A program made the translations under genes and the position numbers. A stretch of 34,709 bases of DNA from Oscillospiraceae bacterium (GTDB lineage Bacteria > Bacillota_A > Clostridia > Oscillospirales > Oscillospiraceae), in the NCBI GenBank assembly GCA_017939025.1, contig JAGBAI010000064.1, positions 1 through 34,709 of the forward strand, in the 5' to 3' direction. The notes below the pieces were generated by a model. The model was not told the DNA's origin and made no database searches. It worked only from the letters and a program-made list of their open reading frames with translations. Positions 23,468-30,687 of this stretch are shown here, one piece after another (within the stretch, counting starts at the first letter, position 1; every line of letters begins with the position of its first letter).

Positions 23468-23666
23468 CACATCAGCAGCTGCAGCGCACCTCTTTGATCT
23501 CACAATGAGGCGCATATTTCTATTGAGCATTCCCCGTAATTTGTCATTGTTGTTACCTTTTTATCCTCTTTACAATTCTTCTCCGATTCTACTGCAGAAC
23601 CGCATAAACCGCCATTTCCTGCAAACAATACCATTGTTCAAGTTGGAAATTAAGGAGAGAAGATAT

Positions 23667-23843
23667 ATGAAAGCAACAGGCATCGTTAGACGTGTCGATG
23701 ATCTTGGTCGTATCGTGATCCCCAAAGAGATCCGGCGTACCTTAAGGATCAGAGAGGGAGACCCCTCTCTGAAAACATTGACAGTGACAGATGGGTACTT
23801 ATGGGCCATGGAGATGCTCCAAAAGCGACTGGGAGGGCATTAA
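23667..23843 (+). pseudogene. Truncated SpoVT/AbrB-like gene
   Basis: The first 33 residues (start MKATGIVRRVDDLGRIVIP, ending in REGDP) are identical to the N-terminus of the full-length SpoVT protein at 30068. After GDP the sequence becomes unrelated, and the frame stops at 58 codons. The dimeric AbrB DNA-binding fold needs about 45-50 residues, so the last strands and the whole GAF domain are missing. Synonymous positions differ widely from the full copy, so this is an old paralogue that later lost its 3' part, not a recent duplicate. TAAGGAGA precedes the ATG. A small regulator-like peptide might still be made. Confidence 0.7.
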
Positions 23844-23924
23844 AATGCTGAAACTGATTTCCTGCGGGTTTAACATGGATACTGCTCATAGAATCAAAGA
23901 TGAAATACAAGCGCCAAAGATATG

Positions 23925-23960
23925 GAAAAGCACCCCATCTCAAAAGATGGGGTGCTCTTT
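23925..23960 (-). terminator. Terminator of the symporter gene (bidirectional)
   Basis: A perfect 12-bp stem (23929-23940 with 23945-23956) has a CAAA loop. Read on the minus strand it is followed by TTTT, so it ends the symporter transcript. On the plus strand CTTT follows, so it can also stop the truncated spoVT transcript. Confidence 0.8.
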
Positions 23961-23989
23961 GTCTATGCCGGAGTATTCACCTTATTCGT

Positions 23990-25381
23990 TTAATCCTTGC
24001 CCAGATAAGTGTCGTCCTTTGCAAACTTTGCGACGATGCCGCTAAGGGCCAGTACGGCCAGCAGGTTGGGAATGACCATCAGGCCGTTGAACATATCAGA
24101 CATATCCCATACCAGGGTGACCTTCTGGAAGGAGCCCACCACGATGAACACCAGAGCGATGACACCGTAGATAAAGGTTGCCTTCTTGCTGCCCTTGAAC
24201 AGAGCCTTGACGTTGCTTTCACCGAAGAAATACCAGCCGACGATGGTGGAGAAGGCGAAGAACAGCAGGCAGATGGCAACGAAAGCGTTGCCGAAGGAAC
24301 CGAAGGAGTTATTAAAGGCAGCCTGAGCCAGAGCGGTAGCGGTGAGCATCTGGCCGTCAGCACCGGTGGTGCCCAGCATGCCGGAGGTCAGGATCACCAG
24401 CGCGGTCAGAGTCAGCACAATGAAGGTATCGATGAACACACCCACCATAGCCACAGCACCCTGATCCTGGGGCTTTTCTACCTTTGCCATAGCATGGGCA
24501 TGGGGCGTAGAGCCCATACCGGCTTCGTTGGAGAACAGGCCGCGGGCAACACCGAAGCGGACAGCTTCCTTAATGCTGATACCGATAGCGCCACCCATGA
24601 CAGCCTGGGGAGTAAAAGCGCCCACGAAGATGGACTTCAGCGCGGGCAGGATGTTTTCTGCATTCATGCCGATGGCGATAAGGGAACCGCAAATGTAGAA
24701 GATGGCCATGATGGGAACCAGCTTCTCCGTGATGGCAGCGATGCGCTTGACACCGCCCAGGAAAATGAATGCGGAAACAGCTGCCACAACGATACCCACA
24801 GCGATCTTGGGAACACCGAAAGCGGTGTAGAAGGCATCACCGATGGAGTTGGACTGAACCATGTTACCCATAAAGCCCAGAGCCAGGATGATGGCAACAG
24901 CGAAGAAGCCTGCCATAAAAGTGCCCAGCTTGCCCTTGAAGGCAGCCTTGATGTAATAGATGGGGCCGCCGGAGACAGCACCGTCCTCGCCCACTTCCTT
25001 ATACTTCTGTGCTAGAACAGCCTCGCCGTAGATGGTGGCCATGCCGAAGAAGGCAGAGACCCACATCCAGAACACGGCACCGGGACCACCGGAGACCAGA
25101 GCGGAGGCGCAGCCAGCGATATTGCCGGTACCAACCTGGGCCGCAATGGCAGTTGCCAATGCCTGGAAGGAGCTCATGCCGTCCTTACCGGCCTCCTTAC
25201 CCTTGAGGCTGATATTACCGAAGACCAGGCGCATACCCTCACCAAACTTGCGAACCTGGACAAAACCGGTACGGATGGTGAAGTAGATGCCGCTGCCCAG
25301 CAGCAGGAACAGCAGAACCAGATACTTGTTCCACAGCACATCGTTGACCGCTGCCACGATGTTTGTCAGAATTGCTTCCAT
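23990..25381 (-). CDS. Sodium:alanine/glycine symporter (AGCS family)
   Basis: The 463-residue integral membrane protein has about 11 hydrophobic segments. It carries AGCS family marks: ALATAIAAQVGTGNIAGCASALVSGGPGAVFWMW near residues 75-110, YGEAVLAQKYKE, and SNEAGMGSTPHAHA in the second half. These transporters take up alanine or glycine with Na+. The tandem glycine riboswitch directly upstream strongly suggests that glycine is a physiological substrate or signal. AAAGAGG lies before the ATG at 25381. It is transcribed alone, with a riboswitch-linked terminator ahead and a strong terminator behind. Confidence 0.95.
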   Translation of the reverse strand: MEAILTNIVAAVNDVLWNKYLVLLFLLLGSGIYFTIRTGFVQVRKFGEGMRLVFGNISLKGKEAGKDGMSSFQALATAIAAQVGTGNIAGCASALVSGGPGAVFWMWVSAFFGMATIYGEAVLAQKYKEVGEDGAVSGGPIYYIKAAFKGKLGTFMAGFFAVAIILALGFMGNMVQSNSIGDAFYTAFGVPKIAVGIVVAAVSAFIFLGGVKRIAAITEKLVPIMAIFYICGSLIAIGMNAENILPALKSIFVGAFTPQAVMGGAIGISIKEAVRFGVARGLFSNEAGMGSTPHAHAMAKVEKPQDQGAVAMVGVFIDTFIVLTLTALVILTSGMLGTTGADGQMLTATALAQAAFNNSFGSFGNAFVAICLLFFAFSTIVGWYFFGESNVKALFKGSKKATFIYGVIALVFIVVGSFQKVTLVWDMSDMFNGLMVIPNLLAVLALSGIVAKFAKDDTYLGKD

Positions 25382-25414
25382 TTTTGTTTTACCTCTTTTA
25401 TTTCATTTTGGCAA

Positions 25415-25446
25415 ATAAAAAACGCCGCAAGCAAAATGCTCCGGCG
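25415..25446 (-). terminator. Riboswitch-controlled terminator
   Basis: On the minus strand a GC-rich hairpin (CGCCG..AGC with GCT..CGGCG) is followed by TTTTTTATTT, between the glycine aptamers and the symporter ATG. It is the likely expression platform that glycine binding opens or closes. Confidence 0.7.
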
Positions 25447-25485
25447 AGAAAATGGGCGCGAACTGGTCAGGTTCGCATTTACCCA

Positions 25486-25649
25486 CTCTGTCCTTTTACC
25501 TGAGAGATTCAGCAGCTTCCGCTGCCTTGCACCTTCGGTACCCGATTTCCGGGATTCTCCAGAGCCACATCCATTCTTAGTCCTTATCTGCAAGCAGACG
25601 CCTGAGAGTGTTACTCCGTCGGCAGGCACATAGCCACTTTCCTAAGAAT
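25486..25649 (-). promoter_or_regulatory. Tandem glycine riboswitch
   Basis: On the minus strand aptamer 1 (25573-25649) is closed by P1 ATTCTTAG/CTAAGAAT and contains GCCGACGGAGTAAC, then CTCTCAGG and AAGGAC. Aptamer 2 (25486-25564) is closed by CTCTG/CAGAG and contains GTACCGAAGGTGCAAG, CTCTCAGGTAAAAGGACAG. These are the conserved glycine-riboswitch cores, and the two are joined by a short linker as in cooperative tandem switches. It controls the symporter through the terminator at 25415. Confidence 0.93.
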
Positions 25650-25678
25650 TTCCTTTGTCGTTTTTTAGTTGCCAAGAG

Positions 25679-25707
25679 ATAATAATACATTTTCTGGTAA
25701 TTGTCAA
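25679..25707 (-). promoter_or_regulatory. Promoter of the riboswitch/symporter transcript
   Basis: On the minus strand TTGACA (25702-25707) and TATTAT (25679-25684) are 17 bp apart. The predicted start lies about 20 bases ahead of aptamer 1. Confidence 0.8.
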
Positions 25708-25796
25708 TGTGCTATTTATACTCTGTTCAAAAAATGGTATCAATTTATGATTTATGCCATCGCAGTTGTATACATTTTGTTGAATTATCGTATAGC

Positions 25797-25840
25797 AAAA
25801 CCACCTGCTTGAGCTGCTGAACGCTCAGGCAGGTGGTTTT
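25797..25840 (-). terminator. Terminator of the XRE regulator gene (bidirectional)
   Basis: AAAACCACCTGC..TGAGC pairs with GCTCA.GCAGGTGGTTTT around an 8-base loop, with one mismatched position. It abuts the stop codon of the regulator gene. Flanking A and T runs let it work in both directions. Confidence 0.85.
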
Positions 25841-25841
25841 A

Positions 25842-26096
25842 TTATTCGTCATCGGAATCGTCATCAAAGGAATAGTCGTTCAATTCGTCAAAATCCAGAA
25901 ACTCCGCCAATGTCATGTTGAATGCAAGCGCAATTTTGTGGAGCGTTTTTACTCTGGGATTCTTGGTCAATCCTCTGACAATATTATCCAGAGTAGATTG
26001 TTTCACATCGCTCATAACAGCAAGTTTATTGATCGCTATACCGCGATCCTTACATAGCTTTCGGATGCGCTTCACATAAATTTCTGAATATTCCAT
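25842..26096 (-). CDS. XRE-type helix-turn-helix regulator
   Basis: The 84-residue Cro/C1-like protein has a helix-turn-helix at about residues 19-45 (INKLAVMSDVKQSTLDNIVRGLTKNPRVKTLHKIALAFNM) and an acidic tail (FDDDSDDE). Proteins like this bind short palindromes near their own gene. Here three matching palindromes with ACCCG...CGGGT arms lie in the divergent intergenic region (26121, 26169, 26217). It probably represses itself and the SLOG gene pair on the other side. The acidic tail may mediate contact with a partner or signal protein. Confidence 0.9.
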   Translation of the reverse strand: MEYSEIYVKRIRKLCKDRGIAINKLAVMSDVKQSTLDNIVRGLTKNPRVKTLHKIALAFNMTLAEFLDFDELNDYSFDDDSDDE

Positions 26097-26120
26097 AACG
26101 ATTCCCTCGCTGTTATCTTT

Positions 26121-26134
26121 ACCCGTTTACGGGT
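26121..26134. promoter_or_regulatory. Operator O1 of the XRE regulator
   Basis: The palindrome ACCCGTTTACGGGT lies at the predicted start point of the regulator gene. It shares the ACCCG/CGGGT arms with O2 and O3. Confidence 0.8.
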
Positions 26135-26141
26135 TGCTATG

Positions 26142-26169
26142 ATGATAACAGTGAAAATGGTCTCATTAA
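26142..26169 (-). promoter_or_regulatory. Candidate promoter of the XRE gene
   Basis: On the minus strand TTAATG (26164-26169) and TATCAT (26142-26147) are 16 bp apart. The -35 is weak and touches O2, and O1 covers the likely start. Confidence 0.45.
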
Positions 26170-26182
26170 CCCGAATACGGGT
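26169..26182. promoter_or_regulatory. Operator O2 of the XRE regulator
   Basis: The palindrome ACCCGAATACGGGT, extended to AACCC...GGGTT, sits between the two divergent -35 elements. Its centre is exactly 48 bp from the centres of both O1 and O3. Confidence 0.8.
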
Positions 26183-26210
26183 TGACATCAGAAATAAACC
26201 TTCGTAAAAT
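26182..26210 (+). promoter_or_regulatory. Promoter of the SLOG/zinc-motif gene pair
   Basis: TTGACA (26182-26187) and TAAAAT (26205-26210) are 17 bp apart. The -35 abuts O2 and the start point falls at O3, so repressor bound to either site should block it. Confidence 0.75.
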
Positions 26211-26216
26211 GGTTTT

Positions 26217-26230
26217 GCCCGTATTCGGGT
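26217..26230. promoter_or_regulatory. Operator O3 of the XRE regulator
   Basis: GCCCGTATTCGGGT is a palindrome apart from its outermost pair, with CCCG/CGGG arms as in O1 and O2. It covers the predicted start point of the SLOG transcript. Confidence 0.8.
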
Positions 26231-26257
26231 AGTTTCTGCAAGGTGGATTTCATCACT

Positions 26258-26707
26258 ATGAAAAGTTGCTTCCTGTTCGGCCACAGTGACGCTCCCCAGA
26301 ATATTCAGTCAGCCATTGAGGCTGCTGTGGAGCGGCAATACTTGAACTATGGTATCCGTCAATATTATGTCGGTGGTTACGGTTCCTTTGACCGCATGGC
26401 TGCTTCCGCATTAAAAACAGTCAAGAAACGATACCGGGATATAAGCCTGTATTTGCTGCTCCCTTATCACCCGGCAGAGCGGCCCATGGAAACACCGGAA
26501 GGGTTTGACGGAACCTTCTATCCGCCGCTGGAAAAGGTTCCACGGCGCTATGCCATCGTCAGAGCGAACCGCTATATGGTCGAAACCTGTGACAGTGTGC
26601 TCTGCTATGTCCATCACATCGGCAATACAAGAACGCTTTTGGAATATGCCCGGCGCAGGGTGAAGAAAGGGGCGCTTTTTCTTGAAAATCTGGCTGAAAC
26701 GAATTAG
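26258..26707 (+). CDS. SLOG-domain (DUF1273-like) protein
   Basis: The 149-residue protein has the Rossmann-like SLOG fold seen in DUF1273 and related nucleotide sensors. Visible marks are an N-terminal FGHSDAP, the glycine strand-turn FYVGGYGSFDRMAASAL near residues 42-58, the PRRYAIVRANRYMVETCD segment, and a final LCYVHH strand with a helix. SLOG proteins bind nucleotides or their derivatives, often in stress or defence settings. ATG 26258 has AAGGTGG about 11 bases upstream. It is divergent from an XRE gene, shares its operators, and overlaps the following gene by 26 bases. Confidence 0.75.
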   Translation: MKSCFLFGHSDAPQNIQSAIEAAVERQYLNYGIRQYYVGGYGSFDRMAASALKTVKKRYRDISLYLLLPYHPAERPMETPEGFDGTFYPPLEKVPRRYAIVRANRYMVETCDSVLCYVHHIGNTRTLLEYARRRVKKGALFLENLAETN

Positions 26708-27218
26708 CGCCATCTCACTGATAGCCCTGCTTTTGTGTGCTGCATGGCAGCGTCTGGTGCCGCCCAGTTCGGAAGAATGCAGCATCTGCCGTTTTATCAA
26801 ATCCCATGCTCCCTGTCTTCTGAACCTTTCCACCGGAGAAATCGGAGAACTTACGCTATATGAACCCCACCGCACCAAGGTTGGAGAACTGGCAGAGGTT
26901 CAACAAGGTGGAACCTTTAGCTTCTTCTACGCCGCAGGTGCAAAGGGTACACGAACCACCAATCCCTGGGTTCTCACGATTCGCGTTCCCATGGAAGGTG
27001 AGCGAATCCACAAATCGCATTTCTGCCAGAAATGCAGGGAACTGCTGGATGGGTATAATCATGGCTATGTTTTGGTAGACCTGTATGACAAGACCGAGCC
27101 GACCATATATCCGATCCTTGCAGAGGCTGCCTATGAACTGCGATGCTACTCCATTACCATAGCACCTAAATACGTAAAGGATGAATATGAGATCACTGTA
27201 ACAGGAACGTTAGGTTAA
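26682..27218 (+). CDS. Membrane-anchored protein with two CxxC motifs
   Basis: The 178-residue protein begins with a basic-hydrophobic anchor (KIWLKRISAISLIALLLCAAW). A CSIC near residue 33 and a CQKC near residue 119 could hold one zinc ion or form disulfides, depending on which side of the membrane they face. The family was not recognised. Translation seems to start at TTG 26682, as no ATG or GTG lies nearby in frame before the anchor, and GAAAGGGG stands about ten bases ahead. The 26-base overlap with the SLOG gene points to coupled translation and a shared function, perhaps as the membrane effector or sensor of the SLOG protein. Confidence 0.6.
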   Translation: MKIWLKRISAISLIALLLCAAWQRLVPPSSEECSICRFIKSHAPCLLNLSTGEIGELTLYEPHRTKVGELAEVQQGGTFSFFYAAGAKGTRTTNPWVLTIRVPMEGERIHKSHFCQKCRELLDGYNHGYVLVDLYDKTEPTIYPILAEAAYELRCYSITIAPKYVKDEYEITVTGTLG

Positions 27219-27243
27219 CTAAACACCATATCCGATATTTAAG

Positions 27244-27275
27244 CCCCGGTTCGTAATGAACCGGGGAGCTTTTTT
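27244..27275 (+). terminator. Intrinsic terminator of the SLOG pair
   Basis: A 9-bp stem CCCCGGTTC/GAACCGGGG with GTAAT loop is followed by AGCTTTTTT. Confidence 0.9.
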
Positions 27276-27354
27276 CTTGTTTACACTTCTCCTCGCTAGA
27301 AGCTATTTTTATACCCCCGGTAAAACTGGGAGTTAACTTTGGTCAAGCAAAATG

Positions 27355-27388
27355 AGGCCACCGCTCGTGATGAGTGGTGGCCTTATTT
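27355..27388 (+). terminator. Second hairpin downstream of the SLOG pair
   Basis: AGGCCACCGCTC pairs with GAGTGGTGGCCT (one G-T pair) around GTGAT and is followed by TATTTCG. The stretch 27219-27682 otherwise holds only the short frame at 27425. Confidence 0.6.
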
Positions 27389-27424
27389 CGCGATCGGGGT
27401 AAATTAAAAGAAGGAGTGTGATCA

Positions 27425-27511
27425 ATGGCAAGTGTAATCAAATTGCTGGAAAAGTTTTTAGCTCATGTGCCGTTCCGTTTGGAACGGTACACTATTTTAC
27501 ATTGGCTTTGA
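27425..27511 (+). CDS. Possible 28-residue peptide
   Basis: A strong AAGAAGGAG ribosome site precedes an ATG that opens a 28-codon frame starting MASVIKLLEKFLAHVPF. A small hairpin (CCGTTCC/GGAACGG) lies within it. It may be a leader peptide, a small amphipathic peptide, or the remaining 5' end of a lost gene. No homologue was recognised. Confidence 0.3.
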   Translation: MASVIKLLEKFLAHVPFRLERYTILHWL

Positions 27512-27682
27512 GGACAAATGTCCTTGCATCGACGGGAAGATTATTGGTAGTATATACACAATAGGGGTACTGTCTGCAAATGTAGGTTTATTTTGATTTT
27601 TCTATGATGGATCATTTGTGAACAGGCAGTTATTTCAGAGCTTTTCCTTGAAAATATAGTGGATATCTGTGGAGGAAACAAC

Positions 27683-28420
27683 ATGACTGAGAGGCAGTTA
27701 TTTGGTAGATTTCCAATACTCGAAGGGCTTCCGGAAGAAAAAAGACAGCAGGTATATGCACATTTTCAAACAGCCCCGCAGTGGCTGCTTGACCATATTT
27801 CTGTTGTCACGTTTCCGGCAGACACGATCTTTATTAGAGAAGGTCAGCCTGCCCATAGTATCTATGTTGTAGCAAGCGGTTCTATAAAAGCAATCGAATA
27901 CAGAGTCCTGGGCGTGCAATATGACTTTATCCAATTTACAAAAGTCTACTCCATGGGTGGTATGGAAGTGCTGATGGATCTGCCCTTATACCGTACGACG
28001 TTAAAGACCATGGAACCTTGTATCGCCATTCAAATCAGCAGAGAACAATTTGAGAAATGGATGATGTCTGATATTTCAGCCATGAAATATGAAGCAAAGC
28101 TGATGGGCGAGTATTTGCTGGAGCAGGGACGTCTTGCCCGTGAATATATGTTCCTCCCCGGCCCGGAGCGAATTGCAAAACTCCTGATTCAGAAGTATGA
28201 CAAATATTCGGAGGATGGTGTGCTGACCCTCCGTTCCAATCGCCAAACTCTGGCGAACGAAAGCGGCTACGGAATCAAAACCGTAAACCGCGCGGTGAAG
28301 TCCCTGGCAGACGGTGGATACATTACCAAAAACGAGCGCAGCATTGTCGTAACCTACGATCAGTATCTCAGTCTGAAGAGATTGATTGCAATGATCATTG
28401 CACCTGAGTCAGAAACCTGA
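27683..28420 (+). CDS. Crp/Fnr-family transcriptional regulator
   Basis: The 245-residue protein has an N-terminal cyclic-nucleotide-binding-type beta-roll (TIFIREGQPAHSIYVVASGSIKAIEY, about 47-72) and a long dimer helix. A C-terminal winged helix (NRQTLANESGYGIKTVNRAVKSLADGGYITK) follows. No Cys cluster for an FeS centre is visible, so it is not an FNR-type oxygen sensor. The ligand is unknown, and the Arg/Ser phosphate cassette of true Crp is not evident. GGAGG precedes the ATG. The adjacent lipoprotein gene is the likely target, through the palindrome at 28444. Confidence 0.85.
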   Translation: MTERQLFGRFPILEGLPEEKRQQVYAHFQTAPQWLLDHISVVTFPADTIFIREGQPAHSIYVVASGSIKAIEYRVLGVQYDFIQFTKVYSMGGMEVLMDLPLYRTTLKTMEPCIAIQISREQFEKWMMSDISAMKYEAKLMGEYLLEQGRLAREYMFLPGPERIAKLLIQKYDKYSEDGVLTLRSNRQTLANESGYGIKTVNRAVKSLADGGYITKNERSIVVTYDQYLSLKRLIAMIIAPESET

Positions 28421-28443
28421 GCGATATTCTCGTAATTCTGGGA

Positions 28444-28465
28444 ATAACTGTGAAAATGCAGTTAT
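28444..28465. promoter_or_regulatory. Candidate Crp/Fnr-type operator
   Basis: ATAACTG-N8-CAGTTAT is a perfect 7-bp inverted repeat, just upstream of TATAAA (28469) and 41 bases before the lipoprotein ATG. A related CAGTTAT occurs once upstream of the regulator gene. Whether it activates or represses cannot be told. Confidence 0.45.
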
Positions 28466-28505
28466 CGATATAAAAGAAAATCAAAAGGACATTGGAGGAA
28501 CAAAA

Positions 28506-29684
28506 ATGAAAAAGATTCTGGCACTGCTGCTGGCAATCGTCATGGTCTTCTCTCTGGCTGCTTGCGGTGGCGAAGAAACGACCGATAGCGGCGAAAGCAC
28601 CTACAAGGTTGCTATGATTACAGACTACGGCGAAATCACCGACCAGTCTTTCAATCAGACTACCTGGGAAGCTGTCACCAAGTTTGGCACCGATTACAGC
28701 ATCGACACCAAGTACTACCGTCCCACCAGCAGTGATATTGCGGCCCGTGTGGCGGCGGTGGATCTGGCCGTGGCAGAGGGTTACAACGTGATCGTTCTGC
28801 CTGGCTTTGCCCATGGCTCTACCATCGCTGAGGTTTCTGAAGTTTATCCGGAAGTAAAGTTCATCGCTCTGGACGTTGCTGCCGGTGATATTCTGGAAAC
28901 CGCTGTTGCCCTGAAGGGTGAATCCTACGACTACAACCCCGACAACTGGAACCTGACTGACTATGTCTACATGGACAATGTCTACTGCGCCATTTATCAG
29001 GAGCATCTGGCAGGTTACATGGCCGGTTACGCAGTTGTCAAGCTGGGCTATACTGATATCGGCTACCTGGGTGGTATGGCAGTCGGTTCTGTCATGCGTT
29101 ACGGCTACGGCTTTGTGCAGGGTATGGATGCTGCTGCCAAGGAACTGGGTATCACCGTTGACTTGAAGTATGTTTATGGCAACCAGTTCGTTGCAGATGC
29201 TGACATTACGGCCTTCACCGATACCTGGTATGCCAACGGCACCGAGATCGTCTTCTCCTGCGGCGGTGCCATCTGGCATTCTCCTGCTGAATCTGCAAAG
29301 AAGTATAATGGCAAGATGGTTGGCGTTGATGTGGACCAGGCTGGCATCATCGACGGTACCTACGGCGAGGGCATGACTGTTACCTCCGCTATGAAGGGCC
29401 TGGGTCCCTCCACCTATGATACGCTGGTGGATGTGATCGTCAACGACAATTGGGCAAAGTACTCCGGCAAGATTGAGGCTCTGGGTATCATCTCCGAGGA
29501 GCCCACCGCAAACTATGTCCAGCTGGCTGACAGCACGCAGTATACGGACGGCAAGTTCACGGAAGAGGACTACAAGGCAATGGTCAAGGCCATGTTTGAC
29601 GGCTCCATCGTTGTTTCTGACGATATTTCCAAGGAACCCACACCCACAAATGTCAATGTGATGTGGCTGGGTACTGTAAAGTAA
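28506..29684 (+). CDS. BMP-family (PnrA/Med-like) substrate-binding lipoprotein
   Basis: The 392-residue lipoprotein has a signal peptide ending LAAC (Cys20). The mature protein fits the BMP family: VAMITDYGEITDQSFNQTTWEAV near the start (pattern G.I.D.SFN), then NVIVLPGF, VKFIALDV, and IGYLGGMAVGSVMRYGYGFVQGM. Family members bind purine nucleosides or related molecules for ABC import. No permease or ATPase gene follows, so it must use a transporter encoded elsewhere or act as a sensor. GGAGG precedes ATG 28506. The gene is controlled from the short space behind the Crp/Fnr-type gene. Confidence 0.9.
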   Translation: MKKILALLLAIVMVFSLAACGGEETTDSGESTYKVAMITDYGEITDQSFNQTTWEAVTKFGTDYSIDTKYYRPTSSDIAARVAAVDLAVAEGYNVIVLPGFAHGSTIAEVSEVYPEVKFIALDVAAGDILETAVALKGESYDYNPDNWNLTDYVYMDNVYCAIYQEHLAGYMAGYAVVKLGYTDIGYLGGMAVGSVMRYGYGFVQGMDAAAKELGITVDLKYVYGNQFVADADITAFTDTWYANGTEIVFSCGGAIWHSPAESAKKYNGKMVGVDVDQAGIIDGTYGEGMTVTSAMKGLGPSTYDTLVDVIVNDNWAKYSGKIEALGIISEEPTANYVQLADSTQYTDGKFTEEDYKAMVKAMFDGSIVVSDDISKEPTPTNVNVMWLGTVK

Positions 29685-29697
29685 TTTTTCCGGTTTA

Positions 29698-29727
29698 GGA
29701 GGGTGAGAAATTCTCACCTTCCTTTTT
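29698..29727 (+). terminator. Terminator of the BMP lipoprotein gene
   Basis: GGAGGGTGAGAA pairs with TTCTCACCTTCC (one G-T pair) and is followed by TTTTT. The stretch 29728-30067 holds no gene, only the hairpin at 29869 and the leader of spoVT. Confidence 0.8.
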
Positions 29728-29868
29728 ATCGATTATATATTTTCTCGTGAGAGTTTCCTTTTGAGGACATATGGCCTCGAAAATTCTGCACAGAAATGTT
29801 ATGCTGATATAAATTTTTTGACAGCCAGCTTTTGCTCGAAATTTAATTTGCCCGTTTCATTCTTCCAG

Positions 29869-29908
29869 TGGCACATCCTTTCATCTTCGGGATGTGCCAC
29901 ATTTATTT
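29869..29908 (+). terminator. Hairpin in the gap before spoVT
   Basis: TGGCACATCC (29869-29878) pairs perfectly with GGATGTGCCA (29890-29899), with CATTTATTT after it. It may be a second terminator that shields spoVT from read-through. Confidence 0.5.
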
Positions 29909-30002
29909 CTCAAAGTACACACAAGAAAAAAATTTGCTCTTCGTTTCCTATTTTGCGGTTGTTCCAACGCCATCTCTCTCAAATGCACATCATTTTTGTG
30001 CG

Positions 30003-30030
30003 TATAAATCCCCTCACCTTACAAATACTA
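30003..30030 (+). promoter_or_regulatory. Candidate sporulation-sigma promoter of spoVT
   Basis: GTATA at about 30002 and AATACTA (30024-30030) resemble sigma-F/G elements with about 16 bp between them. spoVT is a sigma-G gene in Bacillus. The match is partial. Confidence 0.3.
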
Positions 30031-30067
30031 GCATCGTAATTTGTAATATTAAGAGGAGAGACTATAT

Positions 30068-30610
30068 ATGAAAGCAACAGGCATTGTAAGACGTGTCGAT
30101 GACCTTGGAAGAATCGTCATTCCCAAGGAAATCCGCAGAACCTTAAGAATCCGCGAAGGAGACCCGCTGGAAATTTATACGGAGAAGGATGGCGGGGTAA
30201 TTTTCCGCAAGTATTCGCCTATGGGAGATCTGCAGGAATTTGCGGCACAGATGTGTGAATCCATCGGATCCGCTACCGGGCATATTGCCGCGGTTTCTGA
30301 CCGGGACAGCATCATTGCCCTCCATGGAATTCCCAAACGGGAGCTGATGGACAAGCCCAATTCTCCGGAACTGGAAAAACTCATGGAACAGCGGCGGCAC
30401 TACCTGTACCGGGCCGGGGAGAATCCTATTTTTGCCGCCGATGGGGCAGAAAAATACAAGCTGGGTGCAGCAGCGCCCATTTTGTCCCAGGGCGATCTGA
30501 TGGGCTGCGTGATGCTCCTGCTGGACGAAAAAGACGCACCGCTGCAGGAAGCAGACCAGAGTCTCACCAAGCTGGCCGCGGGTTTCCTGGGAAGACAGAT
30601 GGAAAGCTGA
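30068..30610 (+). CDS. spoVT: Stage V sporulation protein T
   Basis: The 180-residue protein starts with a complete AbrB/MazE-type DNA-binding domain (1 to about 50, including RVDDLGRIVIPKEIRRTLRI and EIYTEKDGGVIFRKY). A GAF-like domain (about 58-178) follows. This is the size and layout of SpoVT, a regulator that tunes late forespore gene expression and spore coat or germination traits. It shows that the organism is a spore-former or descends from one. TAAGAGGAGA precedes the ATG. A truncated relative lies at 23667. Confidence 0.92.
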   Translation: MKATGIVRRVDDLGRIVIPKEIRRTLRIREGDPLEIYTEKDGGVIFRKYSPMGDLQEFAAQMCESIGSATGHIAAVSDRDSIIALHGIPKRELMDKPNSPELEKLMEQRRHYLYRAGENPIFAADGAEKYKLGAAAPILSQGDLMGCVMLLLDEKDAPLQEADQSLTKLAAGFLGRQMES

Positions 30611-30659
30611 TTCTGGGCGTATACAGAAAACGGAATTGAATACTTTTTTCAAATTGAAA

Positions 30660-30687
30660 GACACCCTCCGAATAACCGGAGGGTGTC
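30660..30687 (+). terminator. Hairpin after spoVT (left flank of repeat B)
   Basis: GACACCCTCCG pairs with CGGAGGGTGTC around a 6-base loop. No T run follows. A near-identical hairpin occurs in the same orientation at 30929-30956. Confidence 0.65.

Noticed and set aside
23845..24045. Short frame starting MLKLISCGFNMDTAHRIKDEIQ
   Set aside because: It runs through a strong terminator and into the antisense of the symporter gene; at most its first ~27 codons are a remnant.
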